This document shows, piece after piece, positions 1 through 5,444 of a DNA stretch of 5,479 bases. The stretch covers positions 1-5,479 of the forward strand of contig JALVDG010000029.1 in assembly GCA_027009095.1 (NCBI GenBank), given 5' to 3'. This DNA is from Thiotrichaceae bacterium. Its GTDB lineage: Bacteria; Pseudomonadota; Gammaproteobacteria; Thiotrichales; Thiotrichaceae. A program made the translations under genes and the position numbers. Every line of letters starts with the position of its first letter. Positions within the stretch are counted from its first letter, which is position 1. A model generated the notes under the pieces. It had not been told where the DNA came from. It did not search any database and was given only the letters and a program-made list of their open reading frames with translations.

Positions 1-320
1 GTCGCCTGATGTACCTCTTTAATCATTAAAGGATGAGGACGCGACAACCAACGAGAATGTAGATTGCGTAAACCATCATGCAGACGATTTAATAAAGGAT
101 GTGACGAAAAATACAAACGCCGTAAAACTTGATCCTTCCAGCCCTCTTCATGGTCACGCGCAAAGGCAGGGACACCTAAAGCCAATGGACTAAGCAACTT
201 AACGGCATAATGTGCAGAACGCAAGCTACGAATAAGGTAGCCTACAGCTAAGGTAGGATAGGCCGCAAAATTATTAAGATCAATAAAGAGTAAAGGGGGA
301 TCTGACTGATTGTTTTCCAT
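1..320 (-). CDS. B12-binding-type radical SAM protein, N-terminal part (cut by window edge)
   Basis: The minus strand is open from an ATG at 320 to the left edge, giving 106 codons with no stop. The N-terminus has a hydrophobic strand (LLFIDLNNF, residues 10-18), then YPTLAVGYLIRSLRSAHYAVKLLSP, a pattern typical of the Rossmann-like cobalamin-binding domain at the front of B12-dependent radical SAM enzymes (pro-x-leu-gly-x-leu, helix, then a strand). The CxxxCxxC iron-sulfur motif that would prove the assignment would lie beyond the edge and is not seen. The classical B12-ligand DxHxxG is also not seen in this stretch. An in-frame TGA upstream makes 320 the earliest ATG; an in-frame TTG between them is possible. 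There is no Shine-Dalgarno before the ATG. The upstream same-strand neighbour is a DUF805 gene 95 bp away. The substrate is unknown. That this is a real coding region is quite sure; the family call is moderate. Confidence 0.65.
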   Translation of the reverse strand, partial: MENNQSDPPLLFIDLNNFAAYPTLAVGYLIRSLRSAHYAVKLLSPLALGVPAFARDHEEGWKDQVLRRLYFSSHPLLNRLHDGLRNLHSRWLSRPHPLMIKEVHQA

Positions 321-327
321 AGGATTA

Positions 328-355
328 ACTATAGACAAGATTCATGATTTGTCTA
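328..355 (-). promoter_or_regulatory. Putative sigma70 promoter with a dyad across -35/-10, for the radical SAM gene
   Basis: Read on the minus strand: -35 TAGACA (350-355), a 16-nt spacer, then -10 TATAGT (328-333), each one base off consensus. The -10 ends 7 nt before the ATG at 320, so transcription should begin at or next to the start codon. This agrees with the absence of a Shine-Dalgarno. An inverted repeat, TAGACAA (332-338) and TTGTCTA (349-355) with a 10-nt centre, covers the -35 and reaches the first bases of the -10. That placement suggests an operator, but no binding protein is identified. Confidence 0.5.
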
Positions 356-415
356 AGTATCCGCACATAATAACAGCAAGGGCGTTTGAGTAACCCCCTT
401 ATTTGTATAAAAACA

Positions 416-979
416 CTACTGTTGCATACCTCCAGCTACAATTGAAGCAACAATACCAGCAATAATAACCAATACATAAAGAACAATAATAATAAGCGCA
501 ATAATGCCTAAGACTTTCTCCCATTTAGGCGTTGCTCTTGCAGGACCAAAATGATTGCTACCTTCAACTCCTTTTTTAACCAATACATAAATACCAAAAA
601 TTATGTTTACAATAGGAATAAAGATAAGTACAGACCACCAGCCGTTCATATTGATGTCATGCAAACGACGAACAAAGAAAATAATACTAAAAACTAAAGA
701 GGCGAGCATCAGTACAATCATCATTAAGCCAGTAGCAGAGCCATAAAACGCCATCATTTCATTAGGATCAGTTGCTGTCATTAATCCAGAAGCTGTTCCT
801 GTAATAGCCATAATAACAGCAGCTACAATCATCACCATAATATTAAGTACAAGGTTCCAAGCTAAAAAGCTATAACGACTAAAACGCCCTTTTGGAGAAA
901 AGGGACTTGTGGTGTCATTTTCAGTATTTTTAGGGTCTTGATGAATATTGCTTTGAGGGGGAGAATATGGATTAGACAT
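416..979 (-). CDS. DUF805 family inner-membrane protein
   Basis: This 187-residue protein has the DUF805 signatures: GRFSRYSFLAW (31-41) before the first membrane helix, RRLHDINMNGWW (104-115) between helices, and a GxxGxNxFGP-like stretch ending in NHFGP (142-146). Membrane segments lie at about 43-60, 83-103, 116-135 and 158-182. The last one sits beyond the usual DUF805 core. The polar N-terminus (NPYSPPQS) is a common lead-in for small Pseudomonadales membrane proteins. The start is well supported: AAGGAA (985-990 on the complementary strand) lies about 5 nt before the ATG. The molecular function of DUF805 proteins is unknown. The gene is divergent from the DUF2279 gene and lies upstream of the radical SAM gene, with no strong terminator between them. 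The family assignment is quite sure; no specific role can be inferred. Confidence 0.88.
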   Translation of the reverse strand: MSNPYSPPQSNIHQDPKNTENDTTSPFSPKGRFSRYSFLAWNLVLNIMVMIVAAVIMAITGTASGLMTATDPNEMMAFYGSATGLMMIVLMLASLVFSIIFFVRRLHDINMNGWWSVLIFIPIVNIIFGIYVLVKKGVEGSNHFGPARATPKWEKVLGIIALIIIVLYVLVIIAGIVASIVAGGMQQ

Positions 980-1303
980 ATTGGTTCCTTAAATTATTAT
1001 TAAAAATAGTAGCTCGCTCTTTTAACAGATGCATACCTTATTGAAGACTGAACAAAAGTGATGAATATGACGCAGGAACATCTTAGGGTGACAGAATGTT
1101 CTATATTTAAAACTTATTGATCTAAGCCGATCAAGTATAGAAGCCCTTTATTTAATAGATAAATAAAAATATTAATATCCTTATAAAAAAACGCCTGTTG
1201 TTTTAATAAATAACCTGCTGTAAGAATTTGCATGTAAGTAATATCGTTAAGCGATATAATCATATTCTATCTAAACCATTATTATCTTTTTGGAAAATTT
1301 ATA
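980..1303. other. Divergent intergenic region between the DUF805 and DUF2279 genes
   Basis: This AT-rich, non-coding stretch of 324 bp must hold the promoters of both flanking genes. It contains an inverted repeat TTGATC-6 nt-GATCAA (1117-1134) near its middle. A second one, ATATCG-5 nt-CGATAT (1241-1257), overlaps the -10 box facing right. No convincing promoter for the leftward DUF805 gene could be picked out, and no RNA gene or riboswitch fold was recognised. A 19-codon open frame (1061-1120, plus) lacks a usable ribosome site and is not called. Confidence 0.6.
1241..1260 (+). promoter_or_regulatory. -10 box and overlapping dyad upstream of the DUF2279 gene
   Basis: A perfect TATAAT lies at 1255-1260, leaving a 5' leader of about 35 nt before the ATG at 1304. 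No good -35 is present at 16-18 nt spacing; the closest TTG-like box (TTGCAT, 1228-1233) is 21 nt away. The dyad ATATCG/CGATAT (1241-1246 and 1252-1257) runs into the -10. The poor -35 plus a dyad would fit an activator-dependent or repressed promoter, but this is inference. Confidence 0.4.
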
Positions 1304-2182
1304 ATGTCTATTACTACTAAAGCTCTTATGGGGTGCTTAATTTTTTCTTGTTCCATTGCTCATGCTGAAACAGTTGTTGATACAAATAAGGTGCTGACAG
1401 TAGGTGAGGCAGCAAAAGAGTTAAAGTGGGAGATTGGAGGGCTGGCAGGTGGCATCCTTTATTTAGGTTTAAAAGAATGGAAGTGGGGAAACTCTTCTTT
1501 TAAGTTTAATAATGAAGGTTTTTTTGGAATGGATACAGGCAGTGGCGGTGCTGATAAATTAGGTCACCTCTATTCAAGCTATGTTATGGATGAGTTTTTA
1601 ACCGACCGTCTTTATTATAAAACAGGAAATCGTAATGATGCCGCACTTAAAGGGGCAATTTTCTCCGCAGGTTTAATGTTATTTGTTGAGGCATTCGATG
1701 GCGTATCATCAGATCATGGGTTTTCTTATGAAGATATGATTATGAATAGCACAGGCATTGGTATTTCATATCTTAAAAACACGGTTCCAGGGCTTAGAGA
1801 TAAATTAGACCTGCGTGTTGAGTATCATCCAAGTAAAGCTGATAAGGGTCACCCTATTACCGATTATACAGGTTATAACTATTCCGCTGTTTTAAAACTA
1901 GGTGGTTTTAAAAAGCTAAAAACAACACCACTTAAATATGTAGAACTACAATTAGGCTACAAAACAAGAGGCTTTAAAAGAGATGACAAGCCCTATTTTA
2001 AAAAGAAAACAACCGAGCTTTATGCTGGTATAGGGCTTGATCTATCGGAGGCTTTATTTAAACCGCTAAAGAAACAAACAGATAGTGAGTTAGTCGATTA
2101 TGCTGATACGTTCTTTCGCTACTATCAGGCTCCTGGTATTTATACAACCAGCTCTTTGCAAACAAGAGAACAAAACTTATAG
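1304..2182 (+). CDS. Exported DUF2279 (YfiM-like) protein
   Basis: This 292-residue protein starts with a signal peptide of about 21 residues (basic start, hydrophobic core, Ala-His-Ala cleavage site before Glu22), so the mature form is periplasmic or outer-membrane associated. A Cys at position 10 is too near the N-terminus to serve as a lipobox. The DUF2279 core is clear: GADKLGHLYSSY (82-93), then an acidic helix into EAFDGVSSDHGFSYEDM (129-145), followed by a conserved Asn-x-x-Gly (148-151). The C-terminal third (about 165-290) is rich in alternating polar/hydrophobic segments such as YVELQLGYKTRGF. It could be a set of beta strands, which would make the protein longer than short YfiM lipoproteins. 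A weak GGAAA lies 7 nt before the ATG. The biochemical function of the family is not known to me. The gene stands alone on its strand, divergent from DUF805 and convergent with the CbiM-type gene. Confidence 0.82.
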   Translation: MSITTKALMGCLIFSCSIAHAETVVDTNKVLTVGEAAKELKWEIGGLAGGILYLGLKEWKWGNSSFKFNNEGFFGMDTGSGGADKLGHLYSSYVMDEFLTDRLYYKTGNRNDAALKGAIFSAGLMLFVEAFDGVSSDHGFSYEDMIMNSTGIGISYLKNTVPGLRDKLDLRVEYHPSKADKGHPITDYTGYNYSAVLKLGGFKKLKTTPLKYVELQLGYKTRGFKRDDKPYFKKKTTELYAGIGLDLSEALFKPLKKQTDSELVDYADTFFRYYQAPGIYTTSSLQTREQNL

Positions 2183-2210
2183 AACCTTAAACTTAGCCTT
2201 AAATTAACTC

Positions 2211-2225
2211 CAGTTTTTAAAACTG
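2211..2225. repeat. Short palindrome between convergent genes
   Basis: CAGTTTT (2211-2217) and AAAACTG (2219-2225) form a perfect 7-bp inverted repeat around one central T. It fills the end of the 43-bp gap between two convergent stop codons. It could act as a weak bidirectional transcription end, but the stem is AT-rich and there is no separate U tract. Confidence 0.3.
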
Positions 2226-2918
2226 CTATGAGCTTATAGTTTTACAATTAGTAAGACGATCATTAAACAAAATATTGCAAGAAGCTCTCTTATAGTAAAC
2301 TTTAATAATTGAAAGAATAGCAAGATCAATAAGTGGCTCTAAGAGAATGACTAACATATATGCACTACCAAAAGTGAATACATTTTGGATATTTTCACCA
2401 CTAACCCCTTGTCCATAAAACGCCCAGAAAGCGACCCAACTTACAATTGCTCCTTCCCAAACTACTGACATTTTAAGCATCTGTGTATAGCTGATGTCTT
2501 TATAAGCTGTTTTTTCTGGGATTATTTTTTTAGTCGCTAGATAAAGAACAAGCATACTAGCAAGTAATGTTGTTACATTCATTCCATATTGTGGCAAATC
2601 AAATTGAGCCACCGTTATACCTTGTAAAAACAATCCAAATGCTAGTCCCAACATTGCGGGTGCTAAACCAAAGATCATAAGTAAGGTTGTTCCTAAAATA
2701 AGATGCACCTCACTTATTCCAACAGGATAATGAGGAAATACCTCAAAAAATATAAAGACTAAGCCTGTTGATATAAGAGTTCTCAGAAGCAATGCTAATA
2801 AACCATTTTTATTAATATGCTCCCAAGTTAATTTAGCAGTAGTTGCCAAAACTGCTGTTCCCGTTGCGTAACTCAGTAACATTTTACTACCTTCTACGAC
2901 ACCTGCTTCTATATGCAT
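2226..2918 (-). CDS. cbiM: CbiM-family ECF-type metal (cobalt/nickel) uptake permease
   Basis: This 230-residue protein is almost wholly hydrophobic, with about six membrane segments. It matches the CbiM/NikM substrate-binding component of energy-coupling factor transporters. The N-terminus MHIEAGVVEGSKMLLSYATG is the family hallmark: in this family the free N-terminal Met-His takes part in coordinating Co2+ or Ni2+. His72 in SEVHLILG (69-76) is the likely second His ligand, and DLPQYGMNVTT (107-117) is also conserved. The start is firm, both because the Met-His end is required and because AAGGAG (2926-2931, complementary strand) lies 7 nt upstream. The last 25 residues are polar and look unrelated to the family core. 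No CbiN, CbiQ or CbiO is in the window, so its ATPase and T component must come from elsewhere or be shared. Co versus Ni cannot be told from sequence. No cobalamin riboswitch is visible in the 131 bp upstream. Confidence 0.85.
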   Translation of the reverse strand: MHIEAGVVEGSKMLLSYATGTAVLATTAKLTWEHINKNGLLALLLRTLISTGLVFIFFEVFPHYPVGISEVHLILGTTLLMIFGLAPAMLGLAFGLFLQGITVAQFDLPQYGMNVTTLLASMLVLYLATKKIIPEKTAYKDISYTQMLKMSVVWEGAIVSWVAFWAFYGQGVSGENIQNVFTFGSAYMLVILLEPLIDLAILSIIKVYYKRASCNILFNDRLTNCKTISS

Positions 2919-3049
2919 CTTTTTACTCCTTAAAAAAACAAATAAATTGATTAAAACTATTTAGAGTTTCTACCCTATGTGAAGCTAACAAATTACTCCT
3001 GCAATCTATCATTACTTTTCCTGTTATTAAACAGCACGTTCTATATTGT

Positions 3050-3367
3050 TTAGAAAAGAATAGACTTCATCAGCAAAAAAGAAAGCAAACCCACAATAAT
3101 AGTTAAAAATAAATGACGAGTAATAATAGCAACAAAGAAAGCGATGATAGATGCCATTAAATGAGGATTTTGGAGTGATATGGAAACTTGATGATCTCGT
3201 ATTAAAGCCGACTGTACGATTATTATCGTCAAGACAGCAATGGGTACAAAACCTAAAGCCTTAGACAGCCAGTCTGGTATATTTACCTTTCCTGCTAATG
3301 CAAAAGGAATATAGCGTGGCACAAAGGTTAACAACATCATTCCTACTATTAGCATCCACTCAGTCAT
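3050..3367 (-). CDS. azlD: AzlD family branched-chain amino acid exporter, small subunit
   Basis: This 105-residue membrane protein has about four hydrophobic segments. The AzlD/YgaH/BrnE pattern shows as TFVPRYIPFAL (14-24), then LGFVPIAVLTIIIVQSAL (38-55), with a further pair of helices at the C-terminus. In this family the small subunit pairs with AzlC to export branched-chain amino acids (and methionine in some members) across the inner membrane. Its ATG at 3367 lies inside the end of azlC, and the two frames overlap by 8 nt in the form ATGACTGA. This is a sign of translational coupling. A purine-rich AAGGAAAAG inside azlC serves as the ribosome site. The length is normal for the family. 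Substrate range is inferred from family knowledge only. Confidence 0.9.
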   Translation of the reverse strand: MTEWMLIVGMMLLTFVPRYIPFALAGKVNIPDWLSKALGFVPIAVLTIIIVQSALIRDHQVSISLQNPHLMASIIAFFVAIITRHLFLTIIVGLLSFLLMKSILF

Positions 3368-4079
3368 TAGGCTTTTCCTTTTTGTCTATAAAACTGATTA
3401 ACAGACCAACCGATATGGCAATAAAAGAGGAAAATAATAAACCTGTTTGATGTGGCCAGTCGTAAGTCAATACAGCACCAACTCCTGCGCTAAGCGCACA
3501 TGCCCAATCTGCTCGTTTTCTTAAAATTGGTACAACGATACCGATAAATGCCACTATCATTGCAATATCTAGTCCCCAACTACTTATATCAGGAATACTT
3601 TTTCCTAGCGTCATGCCTACCCATGTAAAGAAAACCCAGTTGCTATACATATATATTCCAGAGCCTAGATAATATGCAATAAAACCAGACTTATCAGGCT
3701 GTTGAAATGCTCGATTACTCGCAACAGCATACGTCTCATCGGTTAAAAAGAACGCCATAGGTGCTCTTAGCCATTGGGATACTTTTGTCATTTGTGGCAT
3801 TAAGGAGGCGGAATACAACATATGACGTAAATTAACGATAAAAACAGTGAGTAAAATAATAGGAAAGGCGGTGGCGGTCGCCAGCAAAGCGATGGCAATA
3901 AATTGTGAAGCACCTGCAAAGACAAAGAGCGACATCGACATAATAAACCACTCGGATACTCCATTACTAACCGCTAATGCACCAAAAACAATGGCAAAAG
4001 GTGTTGCCGCAATAACTAGAGGCAGTGTATCGCGTACACCTAGTAGAAAGGGTTTATGGTTAGATTTTGCAAGTTTCAT
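3360..4079 (-). CDS. azlC: AzlC family branched-chain amino acid exporter, large subunit
   Basis: This 239-residue integral membrane protein has the AzlC/YgaZ/BrnF signatures in order: an N-terminal GVRDTLPLVIAATPFAIVFG (14-33), FAGASQF (54-60), NLRHMLYSASL (83-93) and LTDETYAV (112-119). Hydrophobic helices follow, and a charged tail ends in KKEKPND. With AzlD it forms the exporter that relieves the cell of excess valine, leucine or isoleucine. The start at 4079 is the first in-frame ATG after an in-frame stop; an ATG at 4098 is out of frame. No strong Shine-Dalgarno precedes it. A perfect AAGGAG on this strand (4155-4160 region) sits about 75 nt too far upstream to serve this start. The gene is divergent from pdxH across 135 bp and overlaps azlD by 8 nt. 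No Lrp-type regulator gene is in the window. Confidence 0.93.
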   Translation of the reverse strand: MKLAKSNHKPFLLGVRDTLPLVIAATPFAIVFGALAVSNGVSEWFIMSMSLFVFAGASQFIAIALLATATAFPIILLTVFIVNLRHMLYSASLMPQMTKVSQWLRAPMAFFLTDETYAVASNRAFQQPDKSGFIAYYLGSGIYMYSNWVFFTWVGMTLGKSIPDISSWGLDIAMIVAFIGIVVPILRKRADWACALSAGVGAVLTYDWPHQTGLLFSSFIAISVGLLISFIDKKEKPND

Positions 4080-4171
4080 TAGTGAAAATTTTATCCATTT
4101 ATATCATCATGCCCAGCTTACAAGAAATAAACACTGTAAAGAATATAAAATACGCTCCTTATGAAAACTTG

Positions 4172-4177
4172 TATAAT
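4172..4177 (+). promoter_or_regulatory. Candidate -10 box for pdxH
   Basis: A perfect TATAAT lies in the AT-rich 135-bp divergent gap, leaving a leader of about 30 nt before the pdxH ATG. A matching -35 at 16-18 nt spacing is poor (AATACG-like), so the call rests mainly on the -10. No clear azlC promoter could be chosen on the other strand of the same gap. Confidence 0.4.
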
Positions 4178-4214
4178 TATTTAAAATAAATATGCAGAAT
4201 AAATGAGGTAAAAA

Positions 4215-4850
4215 ATGGATCTGAGTGATTATCGTCGGGAGTATACAAAGGGTGGTTTGCGCCGTAAAAATTTAAGTGATAATCCATTTGAGCAGTTTGA
4301 AAAATGGTTTATACAGGCAGATAAGGCAGGTATTCAAGATGCGAGTGCAATGAGTTTGGCAACTGTTTCTGCTCAGGGAAAGCCAAGTTTACGCACTGTT
4401 TTATTGAAAACTTTTGATGAGAAAGGTTTTGTGTTTTTCACTAACTATAGCAGTCAAAAATCACAAGAAATTGCTGAAAATGCGAATGTAGCATTGTTAT
4501 TTCCATGGACAGACTTAGAGCGTCAGATTGAAATTACAGGAACAGCAGAAAAAGTCTCGACGGCTGAATCATTAAAATATTTTCTCTCTCGTCCTAAAGG
4601 CAGTCAATTAGGTGCTTGGGCATCGAATCAAAGTAGCCCTATTCCCTCCCGTTCTTTGTTGGAAAGCCAATTAGAGAAAATGAAGGCAAAATTTCACTCA
4701 GGAGAAATCCCTCTCCCCGATTTTTGGGGAGGCTATCGTGTTGTACCTGAAAAAATTGAATTTTGGCAAGGTGGCGCAGCGCGTATTCATGATCGCTTTG
4801 AATATCAGCGAGTGGGAGATGCTTGGTCTATCGAGCGTTTGCAACCATAG
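4215..4850 (+). CDS. pdxH: Pyridoxine/pyridoxamine 5'-phosphate oxidase
   Basis: This 211-residue cytosolic enzyme (EC 1.4.3.5) uses FMN and O2 to convert pyridoxine or pyridoxamine 5'-phosphate to pyridoxal 5'-phosphate, the final and salvage step of vitamin B6 synthesis. Family motifs run the whole length: DYRREY at the N-terminus, SLRTVLLK (58-65) for FMN and phosphate contacts, YSSQKSQEI (78-86), [13 protein letters not shown] (103-115) and [15 protein letters not shown] (123-137). [16 protein letters not shown] (171-186) and ARIHDRF (189-195) follow. Arg190 and His192 match the active-site Arg-x-His pair near the C-terminus of the E. coli enzyme. The protein ends in the usual ERLxP form. 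Length is normal and no key residue is missing. GAGG (4205-4208) lies 6 nt before the ATG. The gene looks monocistronic: its upstream neighbour is divergent and a repeat element follows it. Confidence 0.97.
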   Translation: MDLSDYRREYTKGGLRRKNLSDNPFEQFEKWFIQADKAGIQDASAMSLATVSAQGKPSLRTVLLKTFDEKGFVFFTNYSSQKSQEIAENANVALLFPWTDLERQIEITGTAEKVSTAESLKYFLSRPKGSQLGAWASNQSSPIPSRSLLESQLEKMKAKFHSGEIPLPDFWGGYRVVPEKIEFWQGGAARIHDRFEYQRVGDAWSIERLQP

Positions 4851-4856
4851 GGAATG

Positions 4857-4894
4857 GTAACTACTCAGCTTACACCCTAAGTAGCTGATGTTAC
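4857..4894 (+). other. Weak stem-loop just after pdxH
   Basis: GTAAC (4857-4861) can pair with GTTAC (4890-4894), and CAGCT (4866-4870) with AGCTG (4883-4887). CTACT/AGTAG (4861-4865, 4880-4884) is a competing stem. It starts 7 nt past the pdxH stop, but no U tract follows. At best it is a weak terminator or a 3'-end stabilising fold. Confidence 0.3.
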
Positions 4895-4926
4895 GCAATC
4901 ACTCTTTAGAATATCAGTGAAGGTTT

Positions 4927-4980
4927 TCGTAGCCCTTTTGAGTTTAGATTATTTTTCTCTCTTTCTTACAAGGGCTACGA
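4927..4980. repeat. Hairpin 1 of the composite element, 11-bp arms
   Basis: TCGTAGCCCTT (4927-4937) and AAGGGCTACGA (4970-4980) are perfect complements around a 32-nt pyrimidine-rich loop. The right arm abuts hairpin 2 with no gap. It has no U tract after it, so it is not a standard terminator for pdxH. Confidence 0.65.
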
Positions 4981-5014
4981 CTTACTTTCTTTTGCGTCGC
5001 CAAAAGAAAGTAAG
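4981..5014. repeat. Hairpin 2 of the composite element, 14-bp perfect stem
   Basis: CTTACTTTCTTTTG (4981-4994) and CAAAAGAAAGTAAG (5001-5014) pair perfectly around the loop CGTCGC. The loop and first stem base (GTCGCC, 4996-5001) can instead pair with GGCGAC (5024-5029), giving a mutually exclusive alternative fold. Confidence 0.75.
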
Positions 5015-5033
5015 CAAAGAAAAGGCGACCCAG

Positions 5034-5155
5034 CTAACCGCTTACTCCTGCGCTTTACCCGAGAGAATGGGCAGTGAAAAAACTCGCTCCGTAAACTACG
5101 CTCAAACACTTTCACTGCTGATCCATTCTCTCGGGCAAATGCTCGGCGCGGTTAG
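5034..5155. repeat. Hairpin 3 of the composite element, nested long stem
   Basis: Three pairs of arms are nested. The outer is CTAACCGC (5034-5041) with GCGGTTAG (5148-5155). The middle is CCCGAGAGAATGG (5058-5070) with CCATTCTCTCGGG (5123-5135), extended past one mismatch by TTT/AAA. The inner is GCAGTGAAA (5071-5079) with TTTCACTGC (5110-5118). Middle and inner arms stack into a 22-bp helix with a single 4-nt bulge (TGAT, 5119-5122) and a 30-nt loop. Confidence 0.75.
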
Positions 5156-5162
5156 AATGGGG

Positions 5163-5204
5163 TTTTTAGCTCCGCCTCGCTAACGCATCGGGCGGAGGGA
5201 AAAA
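5163..5204. repeat. Hairpin 4 of the composite element, GC stem
   Basis: CTCCGCC (5170-5176) pairs with GGCGGAG (5191-5197) around 14 nt. Beyond a 2-nt mismatch on each side, TTTTT (5163-5167) faces AAAAA (5200-5204). T runs precede and A runs follow on both strands, the reverse of an intrinsic terminator, so it is not called as one. Confidence 0.6.
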
Positions 5205-5206
5205 TA

Positions 5207-5392
5207 CTACTTCCCAACAACCCGATCAATGACCGTATTAGTGGCTGCACTCGCAGCTGCTGCACTCATCTTTACAGGAATAGAGGCAACAGCGACGGTT
5301 GCAGTTGTCGCAGCACCTATAATTTGACTCGCACAACCTTGTAGACTAAGAATGCTGATAACAAAAGTAATTAATAATATTTTATTTTTCAT
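5207..5392 (-). CDS. Small Ala-rich lipoprotein (61 aa)
   Basis: A short charged start (KNK) and a hydrophobic core lead to the lipobox LQGC, with Cys20 as the lipidated residue. This is a clear signal peptidase II site. Ala at +2 favours transport to the outer membrane. The mature part is only 42 residues, built of Ala/Thr/Val-rich helix-like sequence with a PVK motif (39-41) and a VIDRVVGK tail. It resembles tiny gammaproteobacterial lipoproteins (NF038104-like in style), but I could not confirm a family. The ATG at 5392 is fixed by the signal peptide. There is no strong Shine-Dalgarno: the upstream sequence is AATCCT, the same as before the radical SAM gene. The stop lies 10 nt from the GC hairpin of the repeat element. 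Function is unknown; the gene itself is likely real. Confidence 0.75.
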   Translation of the reverse strand: MKNKILLITFVISILSLQGCASQIIGAATTATVAVASIPVKMSAAAASAATNTVIDRVVGK

Positions 5393-5444
5393 AGGATTAT
5401 TTCTTAAGATAAATTAATGGCTTGTGTTTTAAATTGAATTATTA

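Larger units (their letters stand above)
4927..5204. repeat. Composite multi-hairpin interspersed repeat-like element
   Basis: This non-coding element nearly fills the 356-bp convergent gap between pdxH and the lipoprotein gene. It is a row of four inverted repeats: 11-bp arms (4927-4937/4970-4980); 14-bp arms with a 6-nt loop (4981-4994/5001-5014); a nested long hairpin (5034-5155); and a 7-bp GC stem flanked by T5 and A5 (5163-5204). It is visibly richer in G+C than the host genes. From memory, the core (CTTTCTTTTG hairpin, then AAAGAAAAGGCGACC, CTCGCT...CGCTCAAACA and ATGCTCGGCGCGG) resembles abundant intergenic repeats in many Pseudomonas-like and other proteobacterial genomes. Copy number in this genome cannot be seen from one window. 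An open frame across it (4917-5183) is a by-product: it has no ribosome site and its codons follow the hairpin arms. Confidence 0.7.

Noticed and set aside
360..400. Terminator after the DUF805 gene (AAGGG/CCCTT stem)
   Set aside because: The stem is only 5 bp with no T run on the minus strand; too weak to call.
1061..1120. 19-codon plus-strand small frame in the divergent intergenic region
   Set aside because: No Shine-Dalgarno at a usable distance, no promoter and no recognisable peptide; expected by chance.
2919..3049. Cobalamin or nickel riboswitch upstream of the CbiM-type gene, or a terminator after azlD
   Set aside because: The gap is only 131 bp and lacks the B12-box core. The one clear hairpin (CTGTT/AACAG, 3021-3034) is 5 bp with no U tract.
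3847..4164. 105-codon plus-strand open frame
   Set aside because: Antisense to the well-supported azlC gene and has no recognisable domain.
4698..4898. 66-codon minus-strand open frame
   Set aside because: Antisense to the conserved C-terminal part of pdxH; no family features.
4917..5183. 88-codon open frame on the plus strand across the hairpin element
   Set aside because: It lies wholly on the inverted-repeat arms, has no ribosome site and no protein-like domain pattern. It is a by-product of the repeat.
4927..5204. CRISPR array or insertion sequence
   Set aside because: No regularly spaced direct repeats, no transposase frame and no target-site duplication could be seen at the edges.
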